A stretch of DNA of 64,000 nucleotides from Pisolithus tinctorius (Eukaryota > Basidiomycota > Agaricomycetes > Boletales > Pisolithaceae). The stretch lies in NCBI GenBank assembly GCA_024663395.1, contig JANFAH010000008.1:1178001-1242000 (forward strand), written 5' to 3'. Below the pieces are notes generated by a model, which was not told the origin of the DNA, searched no databases, and was given only the letters and a program-made list of their open reading frames with translations. This document shows positions 22,301-37,009 of this stretch, piece by piece. The translations under genes were made by a program, and so were the position numbers. Position 1 is the stretch's first letter; every line of letters begins with the position of its first letter.

Positions 22301-25017
22301 ATGGGAGAGCTATGTTCACATTTGGCACGGTACAGACAGTCACTAGGGAAGCCTATGTGATCCCTAAGATGGAGTTTTCGGTCCGAATTCAGCCGTCTAA
22401 TGTGATTGCAACACCGGAACCTGGCAAGATACCGGTGGAGTGCGTTAATTGGGGAGAGTTCCACAATGGTGTTGCTGCTGGTCTACGAATTAGCCCTGGC
22501 GCTCGTGGTGTAGAGAGCTCGTGGATCGCTTTCAACAAACCATCCGAATTGACACCTCAACACGCAGGATTCTTGTTCGGCCTTGGACTCACGGGCCACT
22601 TAAAGGAGATGTTAACATGGCATACGTTCGGCTACTTGACGCCAAAGCATGACTTCACATCCATTGGAGTTCTCCTTGGACTCTCCGCTGCTAATGTCGG
22701 GAGCGGAAACAAGCATGTTACAAAGTTGCTCGCTGTCCATACACCAGCGCTCCTCCCGACGCCTACCATTGACCTCAACGTCTCCCTCATGACCCAAGCC
22801 GCCGGCTTGGCTGGAGTCGGTATTCTTTATCTCGGCACGAAGAACAGGCGTATGGCAGAAGTTTGTTTGCATCAGATAAGCCGTAAGGATCTTGTCCAGC
22901 CCGACCTCAGTAACGAACACCGGGAAGCATACACGTATGCAGCTGCTCTTGCACTCGGGATGATCATGCTTGGTCAGGGTTCATCCACGCCTGCCGACAC
23001 AGCTTGTCTTCATCGATTGCGTGTGTTGGTGCACGGTGAAGTCAAATCTCTAGCGGGCACAAGCTCGCGTCCCACTTTCGACACCAATATCACCTCACCC
23101 GCAGCGACAATGGCGTTAGGCCTCATGTACTTAAAGACCGGGCGAAGAGACGTGGCAGACATACTTGAAATCCCGAGTACGATTATAGAGTTGAACCGCA
23201 TCCAACCAAGTTTCCTGTTGATGCGTACGATTGCGAGGTCTCTAATTATGTGGGACGCTATCGGATCAACCGAGGAATGGGTACTGAAGCAAGTTCCGGC
23301 GCCGATAATGGAGGCAATGCAAGAGCATATGCTTGCCAAAAAGGTAGCCGATGATGCTATTCAACTGGCTTACTACAACATTTTGGCTGGTTGTTGTTTC
23401 GTCGTGGGGCTCAAGTATGCTGGCACGGCGCGCCACGAAGCATACACGATGCTGTCACACTTTTTCGATAGCTTTAGCAGGTTTGTTGCGTCCAACGGTA
23501 GGTTCATCATTATTTCGTTTACGCTCTTGTCTGACGAGTGTGTAGGCGTCGCCTTCGACCATAAAATCAAGCGCTCTGCCGTTCGCGAAGGTCTGAACTT
23601 GATCTCTATAGCGTTGTGCATGGTTATGGCTGGCACTGGTGAAATCTCTTGCTTGCGGAGACTGAGGTATGCCTACGGAATGTACCACCAAGCCTTTAGG
23701 TATGGGGTACATGTCGCAACCCACCTCTCTCTCGGGCTACTTTTTCTGGGGGCCGGTCGATTCACACTGGGTACATCTAACGCCGCCATAGCGTGCCTTG
23801 TTGCCGCGTTCTTCCCTCGTTTCCACCACGTCTCGTCTGATAACAAGAGTTATCCCCAAGCTCTCAGGCACCTCTGGGTCCTCGCAGTTGAGCCGCGGTG
23901 TCTTATTGCGCGTGATGTCAATACATGTGAAGCAGTTTATCTTCCAGTCAAGATCACTACTCGAGAAGGCAGCGATAAAGGCAGTTCGCAGCTGATTTCC
24001 CCCACACTCATCCCAGACTTTGGTAAGCTACTTTCCGTGCGGGTAGACACCCCGCGTTACTGGCCTTTCTTCGTGGATTTGGAACACTCCCCGGAGCAAA
24101 AGAAGAACCTTCTCAAGAACCAAACGCTGTACGTCAAACGTCGGACAGCATTTCTCAGCTATACAGAAGATCCCCGAGGCAGCCGAAGTCTATTCGTACG
24201 GTCTGGATCCTCGGCTGGAGATGCGGCCACCCTTGACTTCCCTCAACTTACCGATGCAAAAACCCATCCTGCGAGCGATTTGACTCACTTCATCTCATCC
24301 TTTTCGAATGACACACTGTTTCTCGCCTTCGCTGATTATTTCTCACGGGACGACGGTGAGACGCATGCAGAGAGGATATTCCACGCGTACTGCCATGCCG
24401 TCTTGCTGGATAGTATCTTGCAGGATAAGATGGAGACGTTACAATCACACCTAGCTCTCTACCAGTATCGTACCCAGCCGGAGTCAGCAGCGTATTTCCA
24501 CCTCCGTCTGCAGGACCTCAGGTTCGCGGCTGACTTCTACAGCAAAGTTTTCGAACGTCGTTTTTGTGGTCGAGCGGAGCATAATGCCAGACCTCCCCTC
24601 ATCCGCGAGAATACCGCTTCCGGCTCTCTACAAGCGCTAGACAAGCGCCTTGGAGACCTCACAGCTCAGCCGAAATTCAATGAAATATTCGCTCGTTATG
24701 CCCGAGGTGAGACTATTGGGGATGCAGAAGATATCGGTTCTCCTGGAGAGCTCTCCCGGTGCCTTGCTTGGTATCTTTTGAGGAATGGCGTTCCTTCTGC
24801 TTCTCTACTGGTAATTCTGCGCCAACTCGCCAGGGATGCTTACGCCCAATCTGTTTCACGATCCCCTCCGGAGGGTACTGCGGACGTGAAGGGGCTCGAT
24901 GTAGGCATTAAGGAGGTGTTGCGTGGGACTGGGACCAAGATGATAAATGCATTCGGATCCGGCTGGTCGGGTTCCTCTCTTGACCGTGTTATTGACGCGT
25001 GGCAGGGTGTTTCATGA
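19304..25017 (+). CDS. APC1: anaphase-promoting complex subunit 1
   Basis: Largest scaffold of the APC/C ubiquitin ligase, which triggers anaphase and mitotic exit by marking cyclins and securin. Model: 19304-20319, 20373-21367, 21418-21914, 21965-22176, 22230-23497, 23546-25017 (1819 aa). Diagnostic parts are the mid-to-C-terminal PC-repeat region: LPYGRAMFTFGT, HAGFLFGLGLTGHL, SIGVLLGLSAANVGS and LMTQAAGLAGVGILYLGT, typical of APC1 and proteasome Rpn1/Rpn2. Length fits fungal APC1/BimE/Cut4. The N-terminal half is the weakly conserved WD-like region. The fifth intron (23498-23545) is 48 nt and stop-free, so its removal is inferred from splice signals and from the inserted sequence being unlike the repeat. 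Start codon chosen as the first Met after a poorly conserved open stretch. Confidence 0.92.
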
Positions 25018-25227
25018 AATATTGCACACCAAGCGACTTTCCGCATGTCTTCTGGTTGGCCGCATCAGTATCCTATGTCTAAGCAGGTATTTACAGAGGA
25101 ATAGAGAACAAAGTGTAATAACAGTTCGGGTACGCGACAGCACTTGATTTTGTATACAACGAACTAACTCCCTATCCGAAATCCAGTACATTAAAAGTTA
25201 CAGAAGGCAAGAGTCAAAAGCTGTTTT

Positions 25228-26822
<1,595 letters not shown>

Positions 26823-27033
26823 GGCAGATGAAGATCGTAGCACAGAGAAGAGAAAGCGCTGCTGTTTGGGAGGATAGTCTTGCTGGAAGACGATCCTTTT
26901 ATACTTGATCAAGAGGCCTCTTAAAAGCCCAACCTATGGCAATATTTTTCATTGCCTTTCCTGGCGTCGCTTATTTAGCGTGAGTGCGTGTCATCCGCCG
27001 AACCGAATCGCTCTGCAGCCTGTCGGCGTCCTG
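26823..27033. promoter_or_regulatory. bidirectional promoter of DAHP synthase and PIH1
   Basis: 211 bp between the divergent start codons. No operator can be named from the sequence. Confidence 0.45.
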
Positions 27034-28274
27034 ATGGCCACCGCCACTAGCACACAACAAGTCGCTGTTACGCTCAGCCCTGTGCCCGGCTTCTGTGTCA
27101 AATCTAAAGCCACGAACGACACAGTAGTGCATCCGTCGATTGCTGACAGAGCAGGCGTTTCACGGGACGCTCAGATTAACCGAGCGTCGTCCTTGATTCC
27201 GGTCACAAAAGGCCTCAAAATCTTTGTAAACATAGCATGGGATTCAAACGTGCCTCCCCCTCCGCAGGGAAGCGAGGAGGCGATACGACATGCCATGCGA
27301 GGCCTCCATATCGATGAATCTAATCCAGACAGCTGGTTCGTCCCACTTGTCGTATCTGATGCCCGCCGTGACTCCGACAAAGGTCGGTGTTACTACTGCT
27401 CCCCAATTTTCTTAATACTGACGACCTGCCAACTCTATCTCCACTTTCCATGCCAACTACCGACTCTGTGCTTACGCTCACCGCATTCGGACAGCCGGCC
27501 AGCCCTCCATCGTCTTCGACGCGATATTCAGCCCTTCCATCAAGTCCCGCGCATTAAAAGATGTTGATTTCAAGTTTTTCATCATTGGTGTGTATACTAA
27601 ACTAAACACAATACCCAATCAGTTGCCTCATTCTTCGGTTCAGAACTTGCCTTCCAACGCATCGAAGCACAGACAACTATTATCCTTTCTCGGCAGATTG
27701 GTACACCCAACATAGCCTCCAAGGGAAAGCCCCAAGCGCGACAGGTCTTGGTACCTGCAACACTATATCCGCCCGGCCACCCGAACCACCGTGCGCCTGC
27801 CAAACTCATTCAAGAAATCCCACCCCGCCCTATGGCCGAGTCTACACCTGAAAGTACTCTGAAGAAGCAACAGTCATCGACTAGCATTGCCCCTAAAATT
27901 CCATCGTGGTCTTGGAGTGAAGAAAACTCAAAGTTATGTATCGTAATCAATGTTCCTGCATTGGTGTGTATCGCTGCCACCATAGGTTTAGCATATTGTG
28001 TGACCGAACACGCGATATTTCAAACACACAGACGCATGCAGCTATCCCTCTTTCCACTCTCGATGTCGAGCCTAGACGCGTACTGCTATCTGTCCCATCG
28101 TTGTACAACCTTGACATCGACCTCAATGCTTCAGATGCCGATCTCACTGCCACTTTCGCCGAGCCAGACTCATCGATGCAGGCGCTGACTTTGAAACGCA
28201 AACGAGATCTCGATGTTGATAATGCAAAGGCTGAGTGGCGTGTCGCAGATAAAACGATCGTACTCCACGCCTGA
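27034..28274 (+). CDS. PIH1: PIH1-domain R2TP co-chaperone subunit
   Basis: Adaptor of the R2TP complex (Rvb1/2-Tah1-Pih1), which works with Hsp90 in assembling snoRNPs, RNA polymerase II and PIKK kinases. Model: 27034-27382, 27495-27587, 27644-27963, 28032-28274 (334 aa). The PIH1-N core spans about 15-185: PGFCVKSK, KGLKIFVNIAWDSNVPPPP, WFVPLVVSDARRDSDKAG, SIVFDAIFSPSIKSRALKD, FKFFIIELAFQRIEAQT. A basic Lys in the KxGLKIF/ FIIELAFQRIEAQT region would contact the phosphorylated Tel2 DSDD peptide. The C-terminal part (about 230-330) looks like the CS-like beta-sandwich that binds other R2TP clients. The 112-nt first intron is long for this window but frame is kept. Confidence 0.9.
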
Positions 28275-29437
28275 TTTGTCATAGCGTTTACACCGTTTAA
28301 ACACGCCGGATTTTTAACACTGCCCTAAATGCCTCTATTCAAATCAGCAACAACGTTGCATTGATATCAAACCAGCGGTACCTCGCCGTATTCTCTCGGA
28401 CGCACGTTGGCGCCGCACGTGGGGAACAGCCCCTACCTGCGCTTCTTATAACCCCGTAATATCACACCTCATGGTAATGGATTTGGCAATTTTCCGACTT
28501 TCATAACGACTTCTTTCTCATTTAAGATTGTAATCGCTTCCGGCGGCGGTCGTCGTCGTAGCTTATAGCGCTTATGATCAACCGAAGTATGGAATCGACG
28601 ATGGCCTACCAGCCGAGTCAGCCACATTTCTTCTCCAAACGCGGTCGCGTGCCTGTGTTTGGATCCAGCTACCTACTCGGGCAAAGCCATTCTCCCTGAA
28701 TCCTGCATTGTTGTACAAATTATCCGGACATGCGCCCGCCCCAATCGGCAACCTATGTACTACAGGCCTCCGGGCTGTTCGCCAGCGGTCGCCTCGAACG
28801 CTGTCAAAATCTGATGAACTATTTACAACATCGCACATTTCCTTATGGATGCCGTGAGTTATCCTCACTGGCCTGAGAAAGCCGGAAGCGAATGGACGCC
28901 GAACAGGTACTTTGCAGTAGAAAGTTTCATTATACTTCCCGAACAGAAGGATCATTATCCGCTAAGATAGTCGCACGCCCCCAATGTGTGTGTACTATCG
29001 TGTATCAGTTCATACTTCCATCTCCTATGCCAGCTTCCACCTTAAGCCAAGTGGGGTTGTTTATCAATATCGTACGCACACGTCGCAAGAGGGTGTAAGT
29101 TGTCGTCCAAATCCATCTATCCGGGTGCTGCTAGCATCGGCGTGGTCCTTTGCAGGCAAACCTGATACACTGCTGGCATACCATTTAAGGGTAAGTTCAT
29201 TTCATACAAGCTAACATGAATCGGTGACAGCCACTGTTTTTGAATGCCACCCACCAACCTCTATGGTAATGCTTGTTTCTGTAAAAGGGGTATGCACGTA
29301 GCGCATGATGGCACGATGAGTCACTATGATGTATGACAGCTAAATCCAACTCCCTGCAACAATATTGCTGCAGTCAAAAGATATATACGCAAGAAAGCTA
29401 CGCTGAAGCCGCAGCCATCTTTTGCATCCACCTGAGG
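28275..29437. other. intergenic, no supported gene
   Basis: Between the 3' ends of PIH1 (plus) and the GH3 gene (minus). A 125-codon minus-strand frame at 28578-28955 has no recognisable features. Nothing else can be supported. Confidence 0.5.
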
Positions 29438-31509
29438 TCATAACGACACAGGTACCTGTCCCTTCGCTTCGCGTTCCCCAAAGATTACTGCGACAGCCGC
29501 CTCCAACGCAGCTGGAGTGTACTCGAAACTAGCCAGACACGGTTCCTGAATGTCCGGTGCCCCCACCACGTCATAAGGTGCACAGCTAGCCAAAATGATG
29601 ATGGGGGTGGCACCCCGTTTTTCCTGCAATAGCCTTCGTAAGTAATCAACCTGCCAACCGCTACGATCCGCGTTGCGTGTAACAAATATAATTGCAGAGG
29701 TTGCCTGGAGGGCACCAGAAATTTCATCAGGAAGCTGCCCTCGTCCATGTGCTGGCAGAGGTCTATACAGAAGATGTCGCGAGTTCGTGCGTCGAGCCAC
29801 AGATTGTTCCAGTGCAAGATACTCCATCACTGGGGCCATAACCAACACTGGACCATCGTCTTTCCTTACAACTGGGAGGGGCCCTCGAATCAACGCTGTC
29901 GACACAGCATAGGACTCAGCGCTGAGACGTGCGTTCCGGATAAGGAGGTCTGCGAGGGCTTGTTCACGGAACGGTCCGAAAACGTCCGCCCAAGAAGTAC
30001 CTGCATATGCAAGTTTCAGAGCGGCGATCCGCTCTCCACTTTTCCGGAGGGTTTCAAGCGATAATGAGCCATTTTCGACAGCCGCGTAAGTCTCCTCGAT
30101 GGCACCCCTTTGCATCTTCATCGTATGGCAGATCATGGCAATATCTGCGCCGGCCTGCAGGGCCATCACGGCACCCTTTTGCGGGGTATATGAGGCAGCT
30201 ACTGCATTCATCTCCAGACAGTCGGTCACAATTACCCCACCATAGCCCATCTTCTCCCTAAGCAAATCCGTCGTGATCGTTGTGGAGAGGGAGCATGGTG
30301 TATTGTCTCCGGTGATGAGAGGAAGCGCCATATGACCAGTCATGATCGTTGGAATACCAGACTTGACAAGTATATGAAACGGTACGAGCTCCGTTTCCAT
30401 GAGCTCATCCTCGGTCTTCTCAATCACCGGGAGAGCAAGATGCGAATCCACGTGGGTATCCCCATGTCCGGGAAAGTGTTTCGCGCAAGGGGCGACTCCC
30501 CCTTGGATCAGGCCACGACTAACTGCAGAAGCATATTTTGCCACCTCATCCGGATCTTTGCGAAAGTAATCCACCCTTATGAGCGTCTGGTACGATGTAT
30601 TTATAAACAGCTTACCGTCGCCGAAGGATCTGACCCCTAAGTAACCGGTCAAAATGGCAACGGAAGAAAACGTTGGCATTTGTTCATGCAGACTACATAT
30701 TAGCCTACCTATGACTGGGTTTTTGGGGTTTGAGTTGACATCCGCGACTGGGCTGTATGCCCAGTTAATTCCGGCGAGCTTCATCTCCCGGGCGGTAGCT
30801 GCAGAACACTCCTCTGCGATCTCTGGAGAGCCCGTTGCAGCAAGTGCCATCGCACCAGGACTGTTACAGTAAAATGTTTGGATTAGGAGCCTGGTGAGGT
30901 GATACCCAGGGCTGCCAAGGCTGACACGAAACTCACAACTGGGTTCCTGCAGTGGAGCTAGTAAATGCAGAGATGAGACCTAGTATATCCCGTTAAGGTT
31001 GAGGTGTTGAGAGGGCTCGGAGGCTTAGCGGGATGAACATCATAAGGACAAATGAGCGACGCACCGTTCTCTTGATCGATCCCGATCATGAGCGGGCGAG
31101 GGTGCCCAGACTCCTTCGCGAGCTGCTGCAAACTCTGCACCAATTGATGGACTTGCTTCACATCTACAGACGTATCATTATCGTCCGGGAGGTTTCCAGA
31201 CGAGAGGCAAGTTGGTGTAACTGTCGGACCTGTCTAAAGCTCTGACTTACCTTGCACATTCCTCTTCATAAGGATGATGTTCCTGAAGTCCCAAGTCTTA
31301 TCATGCAGGCCTAGAGTCACTGCACACGAAAGACACTCGCCCTACGTGATAGTCACGAATGAGGACTTTGACATCCTCGCTGATCTCATGGCCATGGAAG
31401 CCAAACACGAAGTGCTTCCATAACTGTTAGCCATAGACAACGCTCCCCCGCTGCACGATGGTTTCACCTGTCCGATTTCACGTTTGTCTGCAGATGTCAG
31501 AGAAGTCAT
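29438..31509 (-). CDS. GH3 beta-N-acetylhexosaminidase (NagZ type)
   Basis: Cleaves terminal beta-linked GlcNAc; in fungi a likely role is recycling chitin breakdown products. Minus-strand model: 31509-31468, 31423-31341, 31282-31251, 31163-31065, 30979-30937, 30860-30709, 30636-30616, 30555-29438 (529 aa). Family signatures: GFHGHEIS, NIILMKRNVQ, IGIDQENGG, GTQFPGAMA, YSPVADVNSNPKNPVIGVRSFG, and KHFPGHGDTHVDSH at 183-196, whose His-Asp dyad is the acid/base of the NagZ subgroup. The nucleophile is Asp in VIVTDCLEM. No signal peptide, so it should be cytoplasmic. A C-terminal alpha/beta domain follows (about 350-529). The second intron starts GC (31340), not GT. Gene is tandem with another GH3 gene on the same strand, 234 bp apart. 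Confidence 0.92.
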
Positions 31510-31743
31510 GACAGTTCCAGAAACGCTGAGTCTGCGCGTACATGCATGAGGATATACAAATGAAGATAAGCCCAAACGAGCGTTTTTACTTCTTGAGAAC
31601 TACTAAGCCTATTACCTGCGCTCTGTGGGTATTTACTACGTAGTTTACTTACAGCGTATCGACGAGGGTACTGCTGGACAACGAGCGTCCAATACGTGTC
31701 CAAAATTCGCATTCAGAATCAGTCCGGTTCAACAACTCCCAAC

Positions 31744-34700
31744 TCAGAGCGGGAACGTCCCATTCAACCTGAAGTCTCTACTGCTTGCGCCGATCGAAAA
31801 CTCAATGGTTCCATTCGGCTTCGCCCATCCCTGCCTGACAACGTCCCACACCGACAGATCGTACCGCGAGATCGTAATGGAAGCCTGCCCAGTTTGGCCA
31901 GGCACCAGTTCAATATCGGTAAAACCTTTCAGGACAGAAGGAGGCTCCCCTGCGGACGGAGGGTGGTGCACATACAGTTGAGGAATCTGAAATTATCGGG
32001 TGAGGATATGATATGAAGGTCGCAAAGGTTGGATCATACCTCGCCTCCGTATACCGATCCAGTGTTCTCCACGTTGAACGTTACCTGGAACAAAGGCATG
32101 TGAAGCCTGTGTTGTTTATGATGGTCAATGAATACCGGGAGATAGAACAGCGAAGACCGACATACCATAATGCAGTCGAAGATCCCTCCTCAATGGGCGA
32201 GGCGCCCCCATTCTCCCAGTTCTGGATCAATTCTGCTTGAGCAGAGTCCACAGAGGCGTCAACAGGTGTAACAACGAGTTGGGAGTATTCGAACGTCGTG
32301 TAGCTCAGACCATACCCGAATTCATAGCGTGGGGTAATGTTTTGCTAAAGATGTTACGAATTAGCACTGTGCTCTCTCTAGGTGCAATCAAAGGCAGCTA
32401 GGTAAGTTCACTCACGGCGTCGAACCAGCGATAGTCAATGTACAGGCTGCAATTCATTTTATCATCAGGAGAACCAAACTTGAAGTAAATCGAGCGCACC
32501 CTTCGGTATAGTCTATGGATAGAATGTCCGTTGCAGTACCCCCGAGGACAAGCTGCGCCGAGTAATCGCTTGCATTTTTTGCGATGGTATACGGAAGACG
32601 TCCGGATGGGTTCCAGGCGCCATAGAGAATATCCACAATCGCGTTTCCGGCCTCGTTACCTCCAAGACTTGCCCACACAATCTACGTTCCCATTAAACAT
32701 ATCGGAGTCAGGCTGTGTGAGTAACGTATTCCATGACCTTCGAAAGAGGGATCGCTCACAGCAGTGACATTGGGATGATCAACCCAGGGTTCTATAATGA
32801 GCGGTCCGACACTGTTCACGACGACAATAGTGTTGTTGTTCTGTGCAGCAACAGCTAGAACAAGCTCGTCGCCCTCATGCCATGCTGTCAGGTTTTTCCT
32901 GTCTCCTACATTTCCGTCAACGGTGATGTAGCCCTATTCACATCAGTAAGCAATTCCGCGCAAGCACTTGTCCAAACAATGGGGTGCATACACACCTCAC
33001 CAGAGTCGGAATTGATGAACACAATCGCAACTTCCGCAGTTATGACAGAATTGCCAGCCTGGTCAAGGTTCCAGTTGTCGAAGTCCCAAAAGACGCTAGT
33101 CTGATCTTGTCTCGCACGTGCTTGAATGGCTTCGTATGGCTGCGGACCGTCAACCAAACAGATTTGAAAAATGAAAGCCTGCACTTACAGATACCAAGTA
33201 GGTGAAATTAGTAGTCCTGGATAAAAGTGAGTTCTAAACTCCTGGTCTCGTCACGATGGACGGGCAACTCACCCAGATCCCCATCCCAGGGCTAGAATGC
33301 CTGTCGGGTCACCACCCTGATCAGCGTATTCGTTCGGTCCCGAAACAGGTGGGGCCGCGTCGCTGCCGACCAGCACGACACTCCTTGGCTTATTTAACGG
33401 CAATGCGTTCATCTCGTTCTTGAGCAGTACGGTTCCCGCAGCCCCGATCTGTCTCACGAGCTGGTAGTGGTCCGATTGTGCATTAACCTCATAGTTCAAA
33501 GGGTTATACGGATGGAAGGAATCAATGGTGACATTGGGGTAGCCCTGATCTTGGTGCATGTAGTACCAGGCTGCGATGATCCGTGTTGCCATATCATCGA
33601 GTCGCGCTTCGGAAATAGTGTTGTTCATAACGTAGGCAGTGAGGTTGGCGCCAAAGTATGTCGTGCCAGATCCCAAGGTGATGTCACCGGCCATGGTCAT
33701 CTTTTGATATGTTTTTATTAGAATGTTTAAGGGCGAAAAAATTACAGTTGGCTGTACATACATCAAGACCTGCCACCGCTGAGAGTGTGTTCATAGTGGC
33801 AGCCCAATCAGACATGACGTCTAGCCGAGGATATAAGTTAATCGCGTCATGATATTAATCAATACATTAGAAACTTACAGCCCTGGAAACCAAACTCGCG
33901 CTTCAAAATATCGCTGAGGATTTTATAGTTGTTGCAAGCATAGGTATCATTGACGAGGTCTGTGGAGCTGCCGTCAAGCTGGGACATTAGACAAATCTAA
34001 TGCAGGAGCTTACTGTAAGAACACATCACGGATGAAACGCCGGCCATGACAGAACGCAAGAACGGGTGCGCGTAGATTTCGTGTTCAGTACGATCGTCGA
34101 CGTTGGACGACTCCTGGGTACGCTTCCACTCTTGCTCGCTGCACAAGAATGTCACGCCCCATTTCACTCGGGAATCATACAATGATAAACTCACTTATTG
34201 ATGTAGTGCTTCGCCGTGGCTTGAACACCGGCTTGTTGCAAGCCAAGAATTGTCTCATACGCCGCCTCACCGGTGAGGAAGGGGTCTGCACCAAAGCCTT
34301 CCCAGTTGCGCCCGCCTTGTGCTACACGACCCATGTTCATCATCGGGCCAAGGGCAATATTGACACCTTTCGCATGGAATTCTTGACCTAATGCTAGGCC
34401 ACGCGCACGAATCAAGGCGCGATTCCACCTAGAGCAAATAGTCAGTGGGAATCCACAAATAGAGAGACGGGGTCGCGTACGTAGACGCCGTAGTGACGCC
34501 AGCGGGGAATGCGGTTACAAGATCAGTAAACCGCACGCCCAAAGGCGAATCCTAGAGCATGCTTTTCAACAAACTGGCAGAAAAGACAAGGTGAAACGGA
34601 CCTGAAGACATAATCCGGGGAACTCGGCGACAGAAGGGATGTTCCCAACGCAAAGGCCATTCATCCACCCAACGCCGGTGGTTATATTGACCTTTTGTTC

Positions 34701-35209
34701 GATGGTGAAGTTGGCGATCTGCGTGGATAAAAGTGTGAGCACGTTGCTTGACAGGTGTTTCCTAATCGAGTGAACGTGGTACAAACCATTGATTTTGCTT
34801 TCTCATATGCAGTTGCCCATGCAGGAGCGAAGTCCGGCACGACATTAAAGTCTGAACTGACTGGGGGAGGGTTTAGAGGATCTGTTTCGGGGAATATAGG
34901 TGGGATGGGAGCAAAGGTTGGAGTTGGGAAAGGAGTGAAGGGATACTCTGAAATGGGCCAAGTGAGAGGGCCAGTCTCGGTAGCGACAGAAGTTGGTGTT
35001 GTAGAGGTGGTAGTGACTGGGGTCACCGTTGAGAATGAAGAGCTCGAACTTGCGGTGGTTGCAGTGGTGCCCGTTGAGGTGTTAGTTGAGCTCCCTGCAC
35101 TACTCGGCACCCCAGAAAACGAGAACGAAGACGTCGAGTTGGTGAGTGACTGGACGGCGACAACATGCACCACGGCGAGCAGCCAAGCCCTCAACGTTGG
35201 GCCCATCAC
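31744..35209 (-). CDS. secreted GH3 beta-glucosidase
   Basis: Releases glucose from cellobiose and other beta-glucosides. Sixteen exons, minus strand: 35209-34787, 34718-34602, 34551-34481, 34428-34195, 34138-34014, 33959-33879, 33820-33762, 33700-33273, 33216-33189, 33139-32996, 32933-32760, 32681-32500, 32446-32416, 32344-32166, 32106-32040, 31986-31744 (861 aa). A signal peptide (MMGPTLRAWLLAVVHVVAV) is followed by about 90 residues rich in Ser/Thr/Pro. Then the GH3 barrel: LCVGNIPSVAEFPGLCLQDSP, GVNIALGPMMNMGRVAQGGR, ATAKHYINNEQEW, SVMCSYNLVNDTYACNN, and the nucleophile Asp355 in YVMSDW. The second domain (AGTVLLKN, NEAGNAIVDILYG, GRLPYT) and a C-terminal FN3-like domain (FGYGLSYTTFEYS to the end) complete the usual layout. 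Many Asn-glycosylation sites fit secretion. Confidence 0.93.
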
Positions 35210-37009
35210 GACGCTCGACTCTACCGATGGGTGTAGGACGAAACAACATGGCCGCTATGAGGGGCCGGTTATAACTACCCCCAGATTACGCGACCCACGC
35301 GTGGTAGGTAAGGAGTCCAGGCTAGCCATTTCCAAAAATAATAACGATTCCCCCAACAGTCTACCTTCGCTGAGCTGAAATAAATGAATGCACCCAGTCT
35401 CAGAGATTGAATTTTCCCGAGGATATTCCGACCGGGTGCATCGCTCACGAGTGGCGCGCGTTCCCGCCTTTGAGGCAATGAAAAACGACACCGGTGACCA
35501 GACCATGTCGTGGTGCGAGGCCCGGCAAGTACATATAAGTCCAAGCAGAGCTGCGCAGCGGGCTCTTCATGATGACGCGAACGACACAACGCGTTGATGC
35601 GCCACAGCAATATCCGCATTATTGTCACATCACCGTCATCCATACGGTACTTGTTATCGAGTTTGTACCGAAATTACCCACCGTCTTTGTAATTACATAT
35701 CATGTAGGGAGGTCAATGGAGAGAAAGTACATGGTCAATTGAGATCGAGACTCATCCGAGGATCACGAGTCACCTCGTCTAATAAGTATTGCTTGGGAGG
35801 CTGAGACGAAGACAAAAACGGGCGCGGAAGTGGGGTGCGGATGTGTTGGCGAGTCCCAGATTATACTGCAGGGCCAGCTTGCGTAATGGGCGTCGCACTC
35901 CACCATTGCACAAGTACCATACACCAATATCAGCAGGAGTGTCAGTGGTGGATTCCATTGTAGCTAGTACTACCTGCTTGCCTTCGTTGCTGGTCGGTCA
36001 GGAGAATCGATCCGCCACTGAAAGAAAGAGCTGATCCAGATGGGCATGCGGCCCTGGTCACCATCACTATATCAAAAGCATCCACGCTTGCCATCAACGA
36101 AGTCGTGGACTGAAGATATCATCTCCTAGTGATCTTTCGGCGATTTCAGTTAAGAGTTGAGCAGAACACACTGACATGGCTCAGCTAATCTACCGTTATT
36201 TCCTCTCGGCCCAGTCAAACGGGAATGGGCTAAGGGATCACGGAGTATGTGCTCACCTGTTGCGGGCATCGCTAGCAAGAGCAGTCCGCGCTGAGGGACA
36301 TTGACTCACCTATGTATCAATGGCAGATTTGGAATGATACGGGATGCACGTTGGCCGCGTCTTTACAAGATCTGCTTCCTTGGTGACTCGACCACGTAGT
36401 TCCATAGAGACAAGGGGTATCGAGAGAAAAGAAAGCAGGATCCTCGCTACTCGCTGTGGCCAGGTTTGGGATAAACGACCCCTATCTTTCGGGGATGCGT
36501 TCGTCGTCTTAGGTTACCTCGTCGAGTCATCCACGATCGAGAAATTTACTTTGCTGGCATAATATTGTTAGCGATTCCTCGTTCGTTCTCGTTTGTCTAA
36601 GATTCGGATATGCCAACAAAAGGTGGGGAGTTGTGAATTTGCTGGCGCAACTCTGGCCCTCACTCGCCGCCGCGATTTCGCCCTGAACGTCAAGGAGATA
36701 TTCGGTGTAGATACTGTGTGCCCAGAGTGTTGCTGTCACAGTCAGATGGGTGGAACTGGTGACCGGCTGGGCGTGTTTGGCCTATCTAGGAACGACTTGG
36801 GTCATGTGGCTTGTCAAGGGCACCCGCCAGGCTGGTGCAGTCGAGATCGTTTTGGATCTGGCAACGCCTCGTCGTCGTCGTCGTCGTCGGTGACCACCGC
36901 TGATAACCAACGCTGGTGTGATCGGTAAGTAATCGTAATCGACAACGTCGGCGCATTTCGATCGTGTACTAATAATCTCATCTCGACAGGTCCATCTGTT
37001 ATCCTGCAT
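35210..37009. other. intergenic, no supported gene
   Basis: Upstream of both the beta-glucosidase (minus) and tuberin (plus) genes. Holds a CGT/TCG triplet run at 36867-36889 and, just before tuberin, a GTAAGT...CTCGACAG pair (36925-36989) that looks like an intron in the 5' leader. No coding gene is supported. Confidence 0.5.
36867..36889 (+). repeat. TCG trinucleotide microsatellite
   Basis: About seven tandem TCG units upstream of the tuberin gene. Confidence 0.7.
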
